Shown: in pieces, positions 7,904-16,576 of the stretch | Numbering within the stretch: position 1 is the first letter of the stretch | Layout of the letters: every line of letters begins with the position of its first letter | Origin: Pseudomonadota bacterium | Lineage (GTDB): Bacteria > Pseudomonadota > Alphaproteobacteria > Rhodospirillales > Magnetospirillaceae | Direction: 5' to 3' | DNA: 64,000 bases | Assembly: GCA_021847015.1 (NCBI GenBank) | Contig: JAJZVW010000010.1 | Coordinates: 1 to 64,000 of the forward strand | The notes under the pieces: model-generated | Database searches by the model: none | What the model saw: only the letters and a program-made list of their open reading frames with translations | Told to the model about the DNA's origin: nothing | Position numbers and translations under genes: made by a program

Positions 7904-9166
7904 ATGACTGATTCGACCTCCCGCAGCCGTACCATAATGGTCGTCGGCGGCGGCATCAGCGGCATCACCGCCGCGGTGGAGGCGGCAGAAGCCGGCCACG
8001 ACGTAGTGCTGATCGAAAAAACGCCGACCCTCGGCGGGCGCGTCGCCCAAATGAATCGCTACTTCCCCAAGCTCTGCCATCCGACCTGCGGGCTGGAAAT
8101 CAACTACCAGCGCATCAAGAAGTCGAAGCGGATCAAGCTCTTCACCATGTCGACGGTGGAAGCCGTCAAGGGTGGGAGCCATGGGTACACGGTTACGGTC
8201 AAGACCGCGCCCCGGCACGTCAAGCCCAACTGCACCGCTTGCGGCGATTGCGGCCAAGCGGCCACCAGCGAAGTCGCCAACCCCTTCAACTACAACCTGG
8301 ACAAGGTCAAGGCGGCGTACCTGCCCCACACCATGGCCTTTCCCATGCGTTACGTGGTGGATCCCTCGGTGGTCGGAACCGATGAGGGCCGCGCGATCGC
8401 CGCGGCCTGCAAAGTGGGCGCGGTCGATCTCGACGAGCAGGAGAAGTCGTTCGACATCGAGGTGGGCGCCATCGTCTGGGCGACCGGCTGGCGGCCCTAC
8501 CCGGCGCAGAATCTCACTGCCTACCGGTGGGCGGACCTGCCCAACGTGGTCACCAACGTCGAAATGGAGCGCTTGGCGTCTCCCGACGGTCCGACCAAAG
8601 GCCGCATCGTGCGGCCGTCCGACGGGGCGGTGCCGAAGCGGGTCGCATTGATCCAGTGCGCGGGATCGCGCGATCTGAATCATCTGCCTTACTGTTCGCG
8701 AATTTGCTGCCTGGCGTCGATGAAGCATGCGGCCTATGTGCGCGAACAGATCGCCGACGCCACGGTCGACGTCTATTACATCGACCTGCGGGCGCATGAC
8801 AAACTCGAGTCGTTCATCCACCGCATTCAGCGCGATCCTCAAGTCCGGTTCATCAAATCCAAGCCGTCGCGGATCGAGCCGGGCGCGGGCGATAACCCCA
8901 TGGTGTGCGGTGAAAACACCCTGACCCGCGACATCTATGCCGAGCCCTACGACCTGGTCGTGCTCGCCACCGGCATGCAGCCATCGACCGCCGAAGGCAA
9001 GATGCCGTCGTTCGACGGGGACGTCGACGATTACGGCTTCATTTTTTCCGATGGCGAGGCGATTTCCGCCGGCGTGGCTTCGGGGCCGCTGGACGTTTCG
9101 ATGTCGGTGCAGTCCGCAACCGCTGCCGCGCTGAAGGCTATTCGCGCGGTGACGGTGGCCCGCTGA
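7904..9166 (+). CDS. qmoA: QmoA: HdrA-like flavoprotein of the APS-reductase electron-transfer complex
   Basis: FAD-binding HdrA homologue of 420 residues that exchanges electrons with AprAB. The dinucleotide fold GGGISGITAA starts near residue 15, followed by LIEKTPTLGGRVAQ and the HdrA-type cysteine region KLCHPTCGLE. A CTACGDCGQ motif lies near residue 107. The second conserved block VALIQCAGSRD...HLPYCSRICC is shared with HdrA and QmoB. The RBS GGAGCAGGAG precedes the ATG. The neighbours sat and qmoB support the name over generic HdrA. Confidence 0.93.
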   Translation: MTDSTSRSRTIMVVGGGISGITAAVEAAEAGHDVVLIEKTPTLGGRVAQMNRYFPKLCHPTCGLEINYQRIKKSKRIKLFTMSTVEAVKGGSHGYTVTVKTAPRHVKPNCTACGDCGQAATSEVANPFNYNLDKVKAAYLPHTMAFPMRYVVDPSVVGTDEGRAIAAACKVGAVDLDEQEKSFDIEVGAIVWATGWRPYPAQNLTAYRWADLPNVVTNVEMERLASPDGPTKGRIVRPSDGAVPKRVALIQCAGSRDLNHLPYCSRICCLASMKHAAYVREQIADATVDVYYIDLRAHDKLESFIHRIQRDPQVRFIKSKPSRIEPGAGDNPMVCGENTLTRDIYAEPYDLVVLATGMQPSTAEGKMPSFDGDVDDYGFIFSDGEAISAGVASGPLDVSMSVQSATAAALKAIRAVTVAR

Positions 9167-9187
9167 GCCGGTAAGGGAGAGAGACAG

Positions 9188-11443
9188 ATGAGCGAGAGGA
9201 AGACCGGCGTCTACCTGTGCAGCGGATGCGGCATCGGTGAGGCCGTCAATGTGGCCACCCTCGAAGGTGTGGCCAAGAGCGAATTCCGGATGGAGCCCAA
9301 GACCCACGCCTGCCTGTGCGGGGACGAGGGCGTCGGCATGATCAAGGCCGACATCGATGCGGGTGTGAACCAGGTGATCGTCGCCGCCTGTTCGGCGCGG
9401 GTCATGACCGACCGGTTCGCGTTCGAGCCGCACCTGACCATCCGCGCCGATCTGCGTGAGAAGGTGATCTGGAGCCATCCAGCCGGCGACGAGGACACTC
9501 AGATGCTGGCGGAGGATTATCTCCGCATGGCCCTGTCCCAAGCGCCCAAGGTGACGGCGCCGGAACCCTGGGTCGATGGCGACTATTCCCAGCGCATCTG
9601 CGTCCTGGGCGGCGGCGTTACCGGCCTGACAGCGGCCAAGGAGGCCGCAGCGCTCGGCCATGACGTGCTGCTGATCGAGCGTTCCGACCGTCTGGGCGGC
9701 CACGCTCTGGGCGCCTCCAAGCGCCTTCCCCACCGTCCGCCCTACGATTCGCCCGAGCCCAACGACGTGGATGCCCTCGTCGCGGCGGTCAAGGCGGAGA
9801 GCCGGATCGTGGTCAAGATGAGCGTCACCGTCACCAAGACCGCGGGCATGCCCGGCAAGTTCGCCGTGACGTTGTCCGACGGCTCGGTCGAGGACGTGGG
9901 CGCCATTGTCATCGCCACCGGCTGGCGCCCCTACGACGCCACCAAGCTCGGCCATCTCGGCTATGGCGCGTCGCCCGACGTGGTGACCAACGTCGAGTTC
10001 GAGGCGATGCTGAAAGCCGGCCGTCCTCAGCGGAAAAGCTCCGGTCAGCCGGTGAAGTCGGTGGCCTTCGTGCAGTGCGCCGGGTCCCGCGATCCCAACC
10101 ATCTGCCCTACTGTTCCAACGTGTGCTGCGCCACGTCGCTCAAGCAGGCGCTGGAACTCATCCAGGCGGATCCTCTGACCAATTGCTACGTCATCTACGA
10201 AGAGATGCGGACTCCCGGCGTGGCCGAGGAACTGTATCGCGCGGCGCAGAAGGCCGGCGTCATCTTCATCAAGGGGAAGGTGAAGGGGGTCGGCGCCGAC
10301 CTTACCGTCACGGTCGCCGACGAGCTGGTCCAGGCGGACATTCCCCTTCAGGGGCTCGACATGGTGGTGCTGGCGACCGGCATGGTGCCCAACTCCACCA
10401 ATCCCGATGCCGCGGCCGAGGAATACGGCGCCGACCTGCTCAAGGGCGACGTCGATCCCGAGGCCCCCATCAAGGTGGCGGGATATTGCGGCAGCGAGCC
10501 GGGTGCGCATGAGCGCCGGGAGCAGGCCATTCCTCCGGGCGGCCCGCTGCTGAACCTCCAGTACCGTCAGGGTCCTCATCTGCCGGTGCTGCACGACGGC
10601 TTCGCGGATTCGCACTACATCTGCTTCCCGTATGAAACCCGCCGCACGGGCATCTATACCTGCGGTCCGGTGCGTCGGCCGATGGACTGGGCCGAGGCGG
10701 CCGAGGACGCTCAGGGCGCCGTGCTCAAGGCCGTGCAGGCCGTGCGGTCGGCGGCGGCGGGTGCGGCGTTGCATCCGCGCGTGGGCGACCTGTCGTTCCC
10801 CAAGATCAACTACAACCAGTGCACCAAGTGCCGGCGTTGCACGGTGGAATGCCCCTTTGGGGCCATCGACGAGAACGCCGAGCAGTATCCGCAAGTCAAT
10901 GCCACCCGGTGCCGCCGCTGCGGCACCTGCATGGGCGCCTGCCCGGTGCGGACCATTTCGTTCGACAATTACTCGGTCGAGATGCTCACCACCCAGATCA
11001 AGTCGGTGAAGATCCCCGACGAGTTCTCGGGTAAGCCGCGCATCCTGGTGATCGCCTGCGAGAACGACGCGGTGCCGTCGCTGGACATGGCGGGCATCAA
11101 GCGCAACAGCTGGTCGGCCCATGTCCGGGTCTTGCCGGTGCGGTGTCTGGGCTCCGTCAGCCTGCTGTGCGTGTCCGACGCGCTGTCGGTGGGCTACGAC
11201 GGCGTGATGCTGATGGGCTGCAAGCCCGGCGACGACTATCAGTGCCATTTCGTCAAGGGTTCGGCCATGGCGGCCGAGCGTTTGTCGAAGATCGGCGAAA
11301 CGCTGAAGAGCATGATGCTTGAGCCTGAGCGTGTCGTTCAGGTTGAAGCGTCGATCGCCGACGCCGACCGTCTGCCCAAGGTCATCGACGAGTTCGTCGA
11401 CCGGATCATGGGCATCGGCTTCAATCCGTTCAAAGGGTTCTGA
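9188..11443 (+). CDS. qmoB: QmoB: HdrA/MvhD-like flavo-iron-sulfur protein
   Basis: A 751-residue partner of QmoA. Domains in order: an HdrA-type N-terminus (VYLCSGCGIGEAV ... HACLCGDEGVG ... AACSARV); an FAD domain (VLGGGVTGLTAAKEAA near residue 139); VAFVQCAGSRDPNHLPYCSNVCC; two ferredoxin-type clusters (CTKCRRCTVECP and CRRCGTCMGACP, about residues 545-585); and a C-terminal MvhD/FlpD-like domain beginning LVIACENDAVPSLDMAG with C-rich LPVRCLGSV and MGCKPGDDYQCHF. This domain order is diagnostic of QmoB. It is 21 bases after qmoA and 3 bases before hdrC, consistent with tight coupling. Confidence 0.93.
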   Translation: MSERKTGVYLCSGCGIGEAVNVATLEGVAKSEFRMEPKTHACLCGDEGVGMIKADIDAGVNQVIVAACSARVMTDRFAFEPHLTIRADLREKVIWSHPAGDEDTQMLAEDYLRMALSQAPKVTAPEPWVDGDYSQRICVLGGGVTGLTAAKEAAALGHDVLLIERSDRLGGHALGASKRLPHRPPYDSPEPNDVDALVAAVKAESRIVVKMSVTVTKTAGMPGKFAVTLSDGSVEDVGAIVIATGWRPYDATKLGHLGYGASPDVVTNVEFEAMLKAGRPQRKSSGQPVKSVAFVQCAGSRDPNHLPYCSNVCCATSLKQALELIQADPLTNCYVIYEEMRTPGVAEELYRAAQKAGVIFIKGKVKGVGADLTVTVADELVQADIPLQGLDMVVLATGMVPNSTNPDAAAEEYGADLLKGDVDPEAPIKVAGYCGSEPGAHERREQAIPPGGPLLNLQYRQGPHLPVLHDGFADSHYICFPYETRRTGIYTCGPVRRPMDWAEAAEDAQGAVLKAVQAVRSAAAGAALHPRVGDLSFPKINYNQCTKCRRCTVECPFGAIDENAEQYPQVNATRCRRCGTCMGACPVRTISFDNYSVEMLTTQIKSVKIPDEFSGKPRILVIACENDAVPSLDMAGIKRNSWSAHVRVLPVRCLGSVSLLCVSDALSVGYDGVMLMGCKPGDDYQCHFVKGSAMAAERLSKIGETLKSMMLEPERVVQVEASIADADRLPKVIDEFVDRIMGIGFNPFKGF

Positions 11444-11446
11444 GCC

Positions 11447-12106
11447 ATGACCCATGCGTCTCCCACACCGACGAAGAAGTACGACCTCAACTTCGCCCGC
11501 TGGGTCTACGAAAACGTGGACGGCGGCGACCGCATGGCGCTGTGCATGCAGTGCGGCACCTGCTCGGGGTCATGCCCGGTCGGTCAGCAGATGGATTACG
11601 GGCCGCGCAAGCTGTTCATGATGATCCGCGCCGGCCTCAAGGAAGAGGTGTTGAAATCCAATACCTTGTGGAACTGCGTGTCCTGCTACAACTGCGTCGT
11701 CCGTTGCCCTCGCAAGGTCCCGGTCACTTACATTCTCCACGATCTCGCCACCGTCGCGGTTCGGGAGGGCTATGCCGAGGCCAAGGAGAGCGATAACTCG
11801 CGTTTCGCCAAGGCGTTCTGGTGGTCGGCCGCCAAATATGGCCGGACCGACGAGCGTCTGGTTACCGCCCTCTACTATTTCAGCTTCGGCATGGGCGAGG
11901 GCTACAAGCGTGGTATGGCCAACATGCCGATCGCCATGGGCATGGTGAAGACGAAGCGCATGCATCTCGGCATGCCGCACAAGTGCAAGAACACCGGCGA
12001 GTTGAAGAAGATTTTGGCCAAGGCGGCCGAGATTGAAGCCCGCTCTCACGCGGGAGGTGCGGGAAATGCCAATCCGGCCGGCGGTACCGCCGGGCACGAC
12101 AAGTGA
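11447..12106 (+). CDS. hdrC: HdrC-like [4Fe-4S] subunit (takes the place of the QmoC N-terminal domain)
   Basis: A 219-residue soluble protein with two [4Fe-4S] motifs: C33, C36, C39, C43 (CMQCGTCSGSCP) and C77, C80, C83, C87 (CVSCYNCVVRCP). This is the HdrC pattern, also found in the N-terminal half of QmoC. No transmembrane helix is visible; the cytochrome-b-like membrane half that QmoC normally carries is absent. The gene starts 3 bases after qmoB and its stop overlaps or abuts hdrB. It probably relays electrons between QmoAB and HdrB. HdrC/HdrB in place of QmoC is known from Gram-positive sulfate reducers. Confidence 0.88.
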   Translation: MTHASPTPTKKYDLNFARWVYENVDGGDRMALCMQCGTCSGSCPVGQQMDYGPRKLFMMIRAGLKEEVLKSNTLWNCVSCYNCVVRCPRKVPVTYILHDLATVAVREGYAEAKESDNSRFAKAFWWSAAKYGRTDERLVTALYYFSFGMGEGYKRGMANMPIAMGMVKTKRMHLGMPHKCKNTGELKKILAKAAEIEARSHAGGAGNANPAGGTAGHDK

Positions 12107-12123
12107 CGGGGAGCGCAGGCGCG

Positions 12124-13026
12124 ATGACCAAGAAGATCGTTTCCTATTACCCGGGGTGCAGCTCGCAGGCTTCGGCCGTGCACCTCGACACCAGCTTGCG
12201 GGCGGTGATGCCGAAGCTCGGGGTTGAGTTCAAGGAGGTTCAGGACTGGAATTGCTGTGGCGCGTCGGTCGGCCACATCGCCGGCGGGCATGTCCCGATG
12301 GCGGCGCTGTCGGGTCGTAATCTCGCCAACGCCAAGACGGACGGCACGTCCGACTTCGTCACGCCGTGCGCCGCCTGCTACCTCAACAGCCACTACACCA
12401 ACGAGAAGATCCGCGACAACGCCAAGGTCAGGGACGAGGTCAACGAAGCCCTGGGCGTCGCCGGCAAATCCTATGACGGCAGCCTCAACGTCCGCCACAT
12501 CTGCGAGGTGATCGTCAACGATGTCGGCATGGATGCCGTCAAAGCTCAGGTGAAGAATCCTCTCACGGGCCTGAAGGTGGCCGGCTATATCGGCTGCCAG
12601 ACGGTGCGTCCCTTCGCCCGCACCGAGCGTGGCGGCATGTGGGACACCTACGACGATCCCACCTTCCTCAATGATTTCATCTCGGCTACAGGCGCCACTG
12701 CGGTGCCTTACACGAAGAAGACCAGTTGCTGTGGCGGGTCCGTCAGCGTGATGAGCCCCGAAAAGACGCTGCACCTGATCAAGGATATCGTCGGTGAGGC
12801 GCAGGAGCAGGGGGCCGACGTCATCGCTACCCCGTGCCCTCTGTGCCAGACGAACGTCGAGATGTATCAGACGGCGCTCAATCAGAAATACGGTACCAAC
12901 TTCAACATCCCGGTGGTGTTCTACAGCCAATTGTTCGCTGTTGCCTTCGGAATGGATCCGAAGAAGGACGCCGCACTTCACCAACACCTCATTTCGGCGG
13001 ATCCGGTCCTCGCTCGGGCGAAGTAA
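12124..13026 (+). CDS. hdrB: HdrB-like subunit with two CCG domains
   Basis: A 300-residue protein with two cysteine-rich CCG domains. The first is YYPGCSS...DWNCCGAS...TPCAAC and the second YIGCQTV...TSCCGGS...TPCPLC. These bind the noncubane [4Fe-4S] clusters where heterodisulfide reductases act on disulfides. All cysteines of both motifs are present, so an active thiol/disulfide site is plausible; the substrate is unknown. The ATG at 12124 has GGGGAG upstream; a GTG at 12103 overlapping the hdrC stop is the alternative. Last gene of the sulfur operon, ended by the terminator at 13055-13090. Confidence 0.9.
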   Translation: MTKKIVSYYPGCSSQASAVHLDTSLRAVMPKLGVEFKEVQDWNCCGASVGHIAGGHVPMAALSGRNLANAKTDGTSDFVTPCAACYLNSHYTNEKIRDNAKVRDEVNEALGVAGKSYDGSLNVRHICEVIVNDVGMDAVKAQVKNPLTGLKVAGYIGCQTVRPFARTERGGMWDTYDDPTFLNDFISATGATAVPYTKKTSCCGGSVSVMSPEKTLHLIKDIVGEAQEQGADVIATPCPLCQTNVEMYQTALNQKYGTNFNIPVVFYSQLFAVAFGMDPKKDAALHQHLISADPVLARAK

Positions 13027-13054
13027 TCCCAGGGGTCGGATCCCCGAGCTGGCT

Positions 13055-13090
13055 CGGGCCGCGTTTTCCCAAGCGCGGCCCGTTTTTTTT
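13055..13090 (+). terminator. Intrinsic terminator of the sat-qmo-hdr operon
   Basis: A 9-bp perfect GC stem (13055-13063 with 13074-13082), 10-base loop and a run of eight T (13083-13090), 29 bases after the hdrB stop. Confidence 0.95.
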
Positions 13091-13204
13091 GGCAAGAATA
13101 TCGGGCAGGCTGAAAAATACGGGACTTCGCCTGGAATAGCGGGCAAAAAATGCACTCTCTCGCCAGCGTGGGATAAATTGATGGCGCCGGATAAGGGGGT
13201 AGGG

Positions 13205-13846
13205 ATGAGAGTACTGCTTGCGGACGATCACGCGCTGTTTCGCGAGGGCATTCGCCTGGTGCTTGAAAGCCTCGTCGATGGCGGTGTCGAGGTGGTCGAA
13301 GCGGGCGATTACCACCAGGCATTGACGCTGGTGCGCACCGATCCGCGCATCGAAATCGGTTTTCTTGACCTCAACATGCCCGGAATGGACGGCTTCCTGG
13401 GCATCGAATCGCTCAAGCGTGCCGCTCCGGACGTGCACCTGGTGGTCATATCCGCATCGACCGAGCCCTACGATGTCCGCCACGCCCTGGACGCCGGGGC
13501 AAGCGGCTACATCGCCAAGAGTTCACCGAGCACGGCGATGATCGAAGCCATCCGTTCGGTTCTGGCGGGGGATACCTACCTGTCGCCGGAACTGGATCCG
13601 GTGCCGGCCGCCGGCCAGCTCAGGAGGGCCGACGGCATCGATTTGCACGATCTTCTGACGCCACGCCAGCGGGATGTTCTTGCCATGCTGCGCCAAGGCA
13701 AGAGCAACAAGGAAATTGCCCGAGAGATGCATTTGGCCGAGATCACCGTCAAGCTGCACGTGACGGCGATACTCCGGGCGCTGGGGGTGGAGAACCGCAC
13801 CCAGGCCGCGATCCTGGCGGCGAAACTGGGCGTCTGCACGCCGTAA
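13205..13846 (+). CDS. NarL/FixJ-type response regulator
   Basis: A 213-residue two-domain regulator. The receiver domain begins MRVLLADDHALFREG, with the phosphoacceptor Asp in FLDLNMPGMDG (near residue 57). The C-terminal LuxR-type helix-turn-helix is LLTPRQRDVLAMLRQGKSNKEIA...LAEITVKLH. The ATG at 13205 follows GGGGGTAGGG; an in-frame ATG at 13181 would add eight residues. No sensor kinase is adjacent. It sits right after the sulfur operon but behind a strong terminator, so a role in controlling that operon is only a possibility. Confidence 0.92.
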   Translation: MRVLLADDHALFREGIRLVLESLVDGGVEVVEAGDYHQALTLVRTDPRIEIGFLDLNMPGMDGFLGIESLKRAAPDVHLVVISASTEPYDVRHALDAGASGYIAKSSPSTAMIEAIRSVLAGDTYLSPELDPVPAAGQLRRADGIDLHDLLTPRQRDVLAMLRQGKSNKEIAREMHLAEITVKLHVTAILRALGVENRTQAAILAAKLGVCTP

Positions 13847-13850
13847 AGAA

Positions 13851-13877
13851 GAACTCCCCGGGAGCGCCGGGGAGTTC
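13851..13877. terminator. Hairpin between convergent response regulator and rne
   Basis: A 10-bp perfect stem GAACTCCCCG / CGGGGAGTTC (13851-13860 with 13868-13877). On the minus strand it is followed by TTCTTT, so it best serves as the rne terminator. On the plus strand no U-tract follows. Confidence 0.7.
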
Positions 13878-13885
13878 TATCGCAA

Positions 13886-16576
13886 TCAGGACGTCAGCTT
13901 GTTCCACCAGCCGCGGCGGGGTGGTTTGGCAATCTCGGCCGTGGCCGATTCTACGGGGCCGGTCGGCTGCTCCTCGACAGCGAGGGGAGGGTGCTCCGCT
14001 TCAACCGGCGCTTCTTCCACCGCCACCGTTTCCGGCACCTCTTCGGTCGTCGCCTTCTTGCGCGGGGCGCGCTTGCGCTTTGGCTTTTCTTCGGCTTCCG
14101 CAGCGGCCTTGGCGGTCGTCTTCTTAACTGCGGGGGCTTCGCTCTCGACCGTCTTCTTCCGTGGCGCGCGCTTGCGCTTGGGCTTTTCCTCGGCGGCCTC
14201 GATCACCGGCTGTTCGGGCGCTGCTCCGGCTTCCGGTTCGGTCTCCGCCGCTGGCATGGGCGGGGGTGCGGATTCCTGCACCGGCGCCGACGTCAAACCT
14301 GTAGCGGCGGCTTCCTCCGCGGCCTCGGCCGCCTCGAAGACATCGGCGATCGCATCTCGCGTCACCGTTTCGGGGCCACCGGTCTCGGCCACCGGCATCT
14401 CGCGTCCGCGCCGACGACGGCCGCCGCGGCGTCCGCGCCGACGCTTCTTGGGCCGCTCGGCGTCACCCTCGCCCTCACCCTCGCCCTCACCCTCACCCTC
14501 GCCGTCATCGGCGGCGGATTCCTGTTCCGCGAGGGCAGGCTCGCCTTCAGTCTCGTGGTCTTCCTGGTCTCCGGCGGCCTCTTCCTCCTCGGCGGCCTCG
14601 CCCTCGGCCGTCGCCGCGGCCAAGTCCACCTGCGAGGGGTGTTCGCGCCGCTTGCGGCGCCGGCGGCGCCGGCGTTTGCGCCCGTTGTCGCCCGCTTCGG
14701 CCCCCTCGGACTCGGCGCGCACGCCCGAGTCTTCGTCAGTGGCCTCGCCTTCCTCGGCCTCGTGCACTTCGTCTTCCGGCGCCAGAGGGGCAGGGGCCAT
14801 CGCGGCCATGGGGGGCCGGCCTTCCTCGCCGCGCTGTTCCGCTTTCACCCGATCCATGCGGTAAGCCGGCGGGATGAGCGCGTCGTCGCCGGTCAGAAGG
14901 ACCCGGAACTGATAGCGTTCCTCGATGGCCGCCAGCGCGTCGCGCTTCTGGTTCAAGATGTAGAGGGCGATCACCGTCGGCACGGTGACCGTGATCTCCG
15001 AGGAACGGCGGCGGATACCCTCCTCCTCGATGGCGCGCAGCACATGGACGGCCGCCGACTCGACGGAACGTATGAGGCCGGTGCCCGCACAATGAGGGCA
15101 GGGCGTGAAACTGGTCTCCTGAAGCGATGGCCTCAGCCGCTGGCGGGACAGCTCGAGCAGGCCGAAGGGGCTGATCCGGCCAACCTGGATGCGTGCGCGG
15201 TCGTGCTTCAACGCCTCCTTCAACCGTCGTTCGACGGCGTGGTTGTTCCGGTTCTCCTCCATGTCGATGAAGTCGATCACGATGAGTCCGGCAAGGTCGC
15301 GCAGGCGCAGTTGGCGAGCGACTTCCTCCGCCGCTTCCAGGTTGGTCTTGGCGGCGGTTTCCTCGATATGGCGCTCCTTGGTGGCGCGCCCCGAATTCAC
15401 GTCGATGGCGACCAGCGCTTCGGTCTGGCTGATGACGATGTAGCCACCCGAACGCAATTGCACGACCGGGCTGTGCATGGCGTCGAGCTGGTTTTCCACC
15501 TGATAGCGGTGGAACATCGGCATGGTCGGGTCCTTGTACGGCTGGACCTTCTTCGCATGGCTGGGAGTCAGCATGCGCATGTAGTCCTTCGCCAGCCGGT
15601 AACCCTCGTCGCCGTCCACCAGGACCTCGTCGATGTCGCGGGAATACAGGTCGCGGATCGAGCGCTTGATCAGGCTGGCTTCCTCATAGACCAGCGAGGG
15701 GGCCTTGGACTTCAAGGTCAGTTCGCGCACGTTGTCCCACATGCGCAACAGGTACTCGTAATCCCGGCGGATCTCCGCTTTCGATCGCTCGGATCCGGCG
15801 GTGCGGATGATCACCGCCATGCCCTCGGGAATGTCCATTTCCTGGGCGATGGCCTTGAGGCGCTTGCGGTCGGCCGGGTTGACGATCTTGCGGGAAACCC
15901 CGCCGCCGCGGGCGGTGTTGGGCATCAGCACGCAATAGCGGCCGGCCAGGGACAGGTAGGTGGTCAGCGCGGCCCCCTTGTTGCCACGCTCCTCCTTGAC
16001 GACCTGCACCAGCATGATCTGCCGGCGCTTGATCACCTCCTGGATCTTATAGTTCCGCAGCAGCCGGGCGCGTCGGCGTTCAAGCTCCTGTTCGGAGGCC
16101 TCATCGCCACCGACGGTCTCGACGTTGGAACGGGGCGGCGGCGCTTCGCCGGTGGGCGCAGCCTCTTCCCGTTCGTGTGCGCCCTCGGCTTCTCCACCGG
16201 AGTCGGGGACGGGACCACCGTTGCCGTTCGCGGCGCCGTTGTCGGGGGCTTCGGGCGCATCGACCGTATCGGCGGTTTCGCGGAAGTGCTCGGCGTTCTG
16301 GGCCGCGAGCAGCGCTTGGCGGTCGGCTACCGGTATCTGAAAGTAATCGGGGTGGATCTCGCTGAACGCCAGAAACCCGTGCCGGTTCCCGCCATAATCC
16401 ACAAAGGCGGCCTGCAGGGAGGGTTCTACGCGAACGACCTTGGCGAGGTAGATGTTGCCTTTGAGCTGCCTTTTGGTGCTGGTCTCGACATCAAGCTCTT
16501 CCAGGCGCGTCCCATTCACCACGACGACCCGGGTTTCCTCCGGGTGCGTGGAATCGATCAGCATACGCTTTACCAT
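13886..16576 (-). CDS. rne: Ribonuclease E/G
   Basis: Endoribonuclease of the RNA degradosome, 896 residues. The start MVKRMLIDSTHPEETR is the standard RNase E opening. An S1 domain (LKGNIYLAKVVRVEPSLQAAFVDYG) is split by an acidic insert of roughly 90 residues, typical of alphaproteobacterial RNase E. Catalytic motifs IDVNSG and DFIDM, and the Zn-link CPHC, are present. The C-terminal part from about residue 570 is disordered, with basic patches (two runs of consecutive Arg/Lys) and three copies of an EEKPKRKRAPRKK-like repeat for RNA or protein binding. ATG 16576 is chosen over an upstream in-frame start. Long leader with a candidate promoter at 16866-16894. Confidence 0.96.
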   Translation of the reverse strand: MVKRMLIDSTHPEETRVVVVNGTRLEELDVETSTKRQLKGNIYLAKVVRVEPSLQAAFVDYGGNRHGFLAFSEIHPDYFQIPVADRQALLAAQNAEHFRETADTVDAPEAPDNGAANGNGGPVPDSGGEAEGAHEREEAAPTGEAPPPRSNVETVGGDEASEQELERRRARLLRNYKIQEVIKRRQIMLVQVVKEERGNKGAALTTYLSLAGRYCVLMPNTARGGGVSRKIVNPADRKRLKAIAQEMDIPEGMAVIIRTAGSERSKAEIRRDYEYLLRMWDNVRELTLKSKAPSLVYEEASLIKRSIRDLYSRDIDEVLVDGDEGYRLAKDYMRMLTPSHAKKVQPYKDPTMPMFHRYQVENQLDAMHSPVVQLRSGGYIVISQTEALVAIDVNSGRATKERHIEETAAKTNLEAAEEVARQLRLRDLAGLIVIDFIDMEENRNNHAVERRLKEALKHDRARIQVGRISPFGLLELSRQRLRPSLQETSFTPCPHCAGTGLIRSVESAAVHVLRAIEEEGIRRRSSEITVTVPTVIALYILNQKRDALAAIEERYQFRVLLTGDDALIPPAYRMDRVKAEQRGEEGRPPMAAMAPAPLAPEDEVHEAEEGEATDEDSGVRAESEGAEAGDNGRKRRRRRRRKRREHPSQVDLAAATAEGEAAEEEEAAGDQEDHETEGEPALAEQESAADDGEGEGEGEGEGEGDAERPKKRRRGRRGGRRRRGREMPVAETGGPETVTRDAIADVFEAAEAAEEAAATGLTSAPVQESAPPPMPAAETEPEAGAAPEQPVIEAAEEKPKRKRAPRKKTVESEAPAVKKTTAKAAAEAEEKPKRKRAPRKKATTEEVPETVAVEEAPVEAEHPPLAVEEQPTGPVESATAEIAKPPRRGWWNKLTS
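14464..14505. repeat. 6-bp tandem repeat inside rne (Gly-Glu repeat)
   Basis: About seven units of CCCTCG/CCCTCA on the plus strand, which read as a run of Gly-Glu dipeptides in the acidic linker of RNase E. The unit length is a multiple of three, so slippage would change length without breaking the frame. Confidence 0.8.

Noticed and set aside
6701-11455. Open frame of 1584 codons on the minus strand across sat, qmoA and qmoB
   Set aside because: It is antisense to three well-identified genes in the frame favoured by GC-rich codon bias; composition is His/Gly/Arg/Asp-rich with no recognisable domain.
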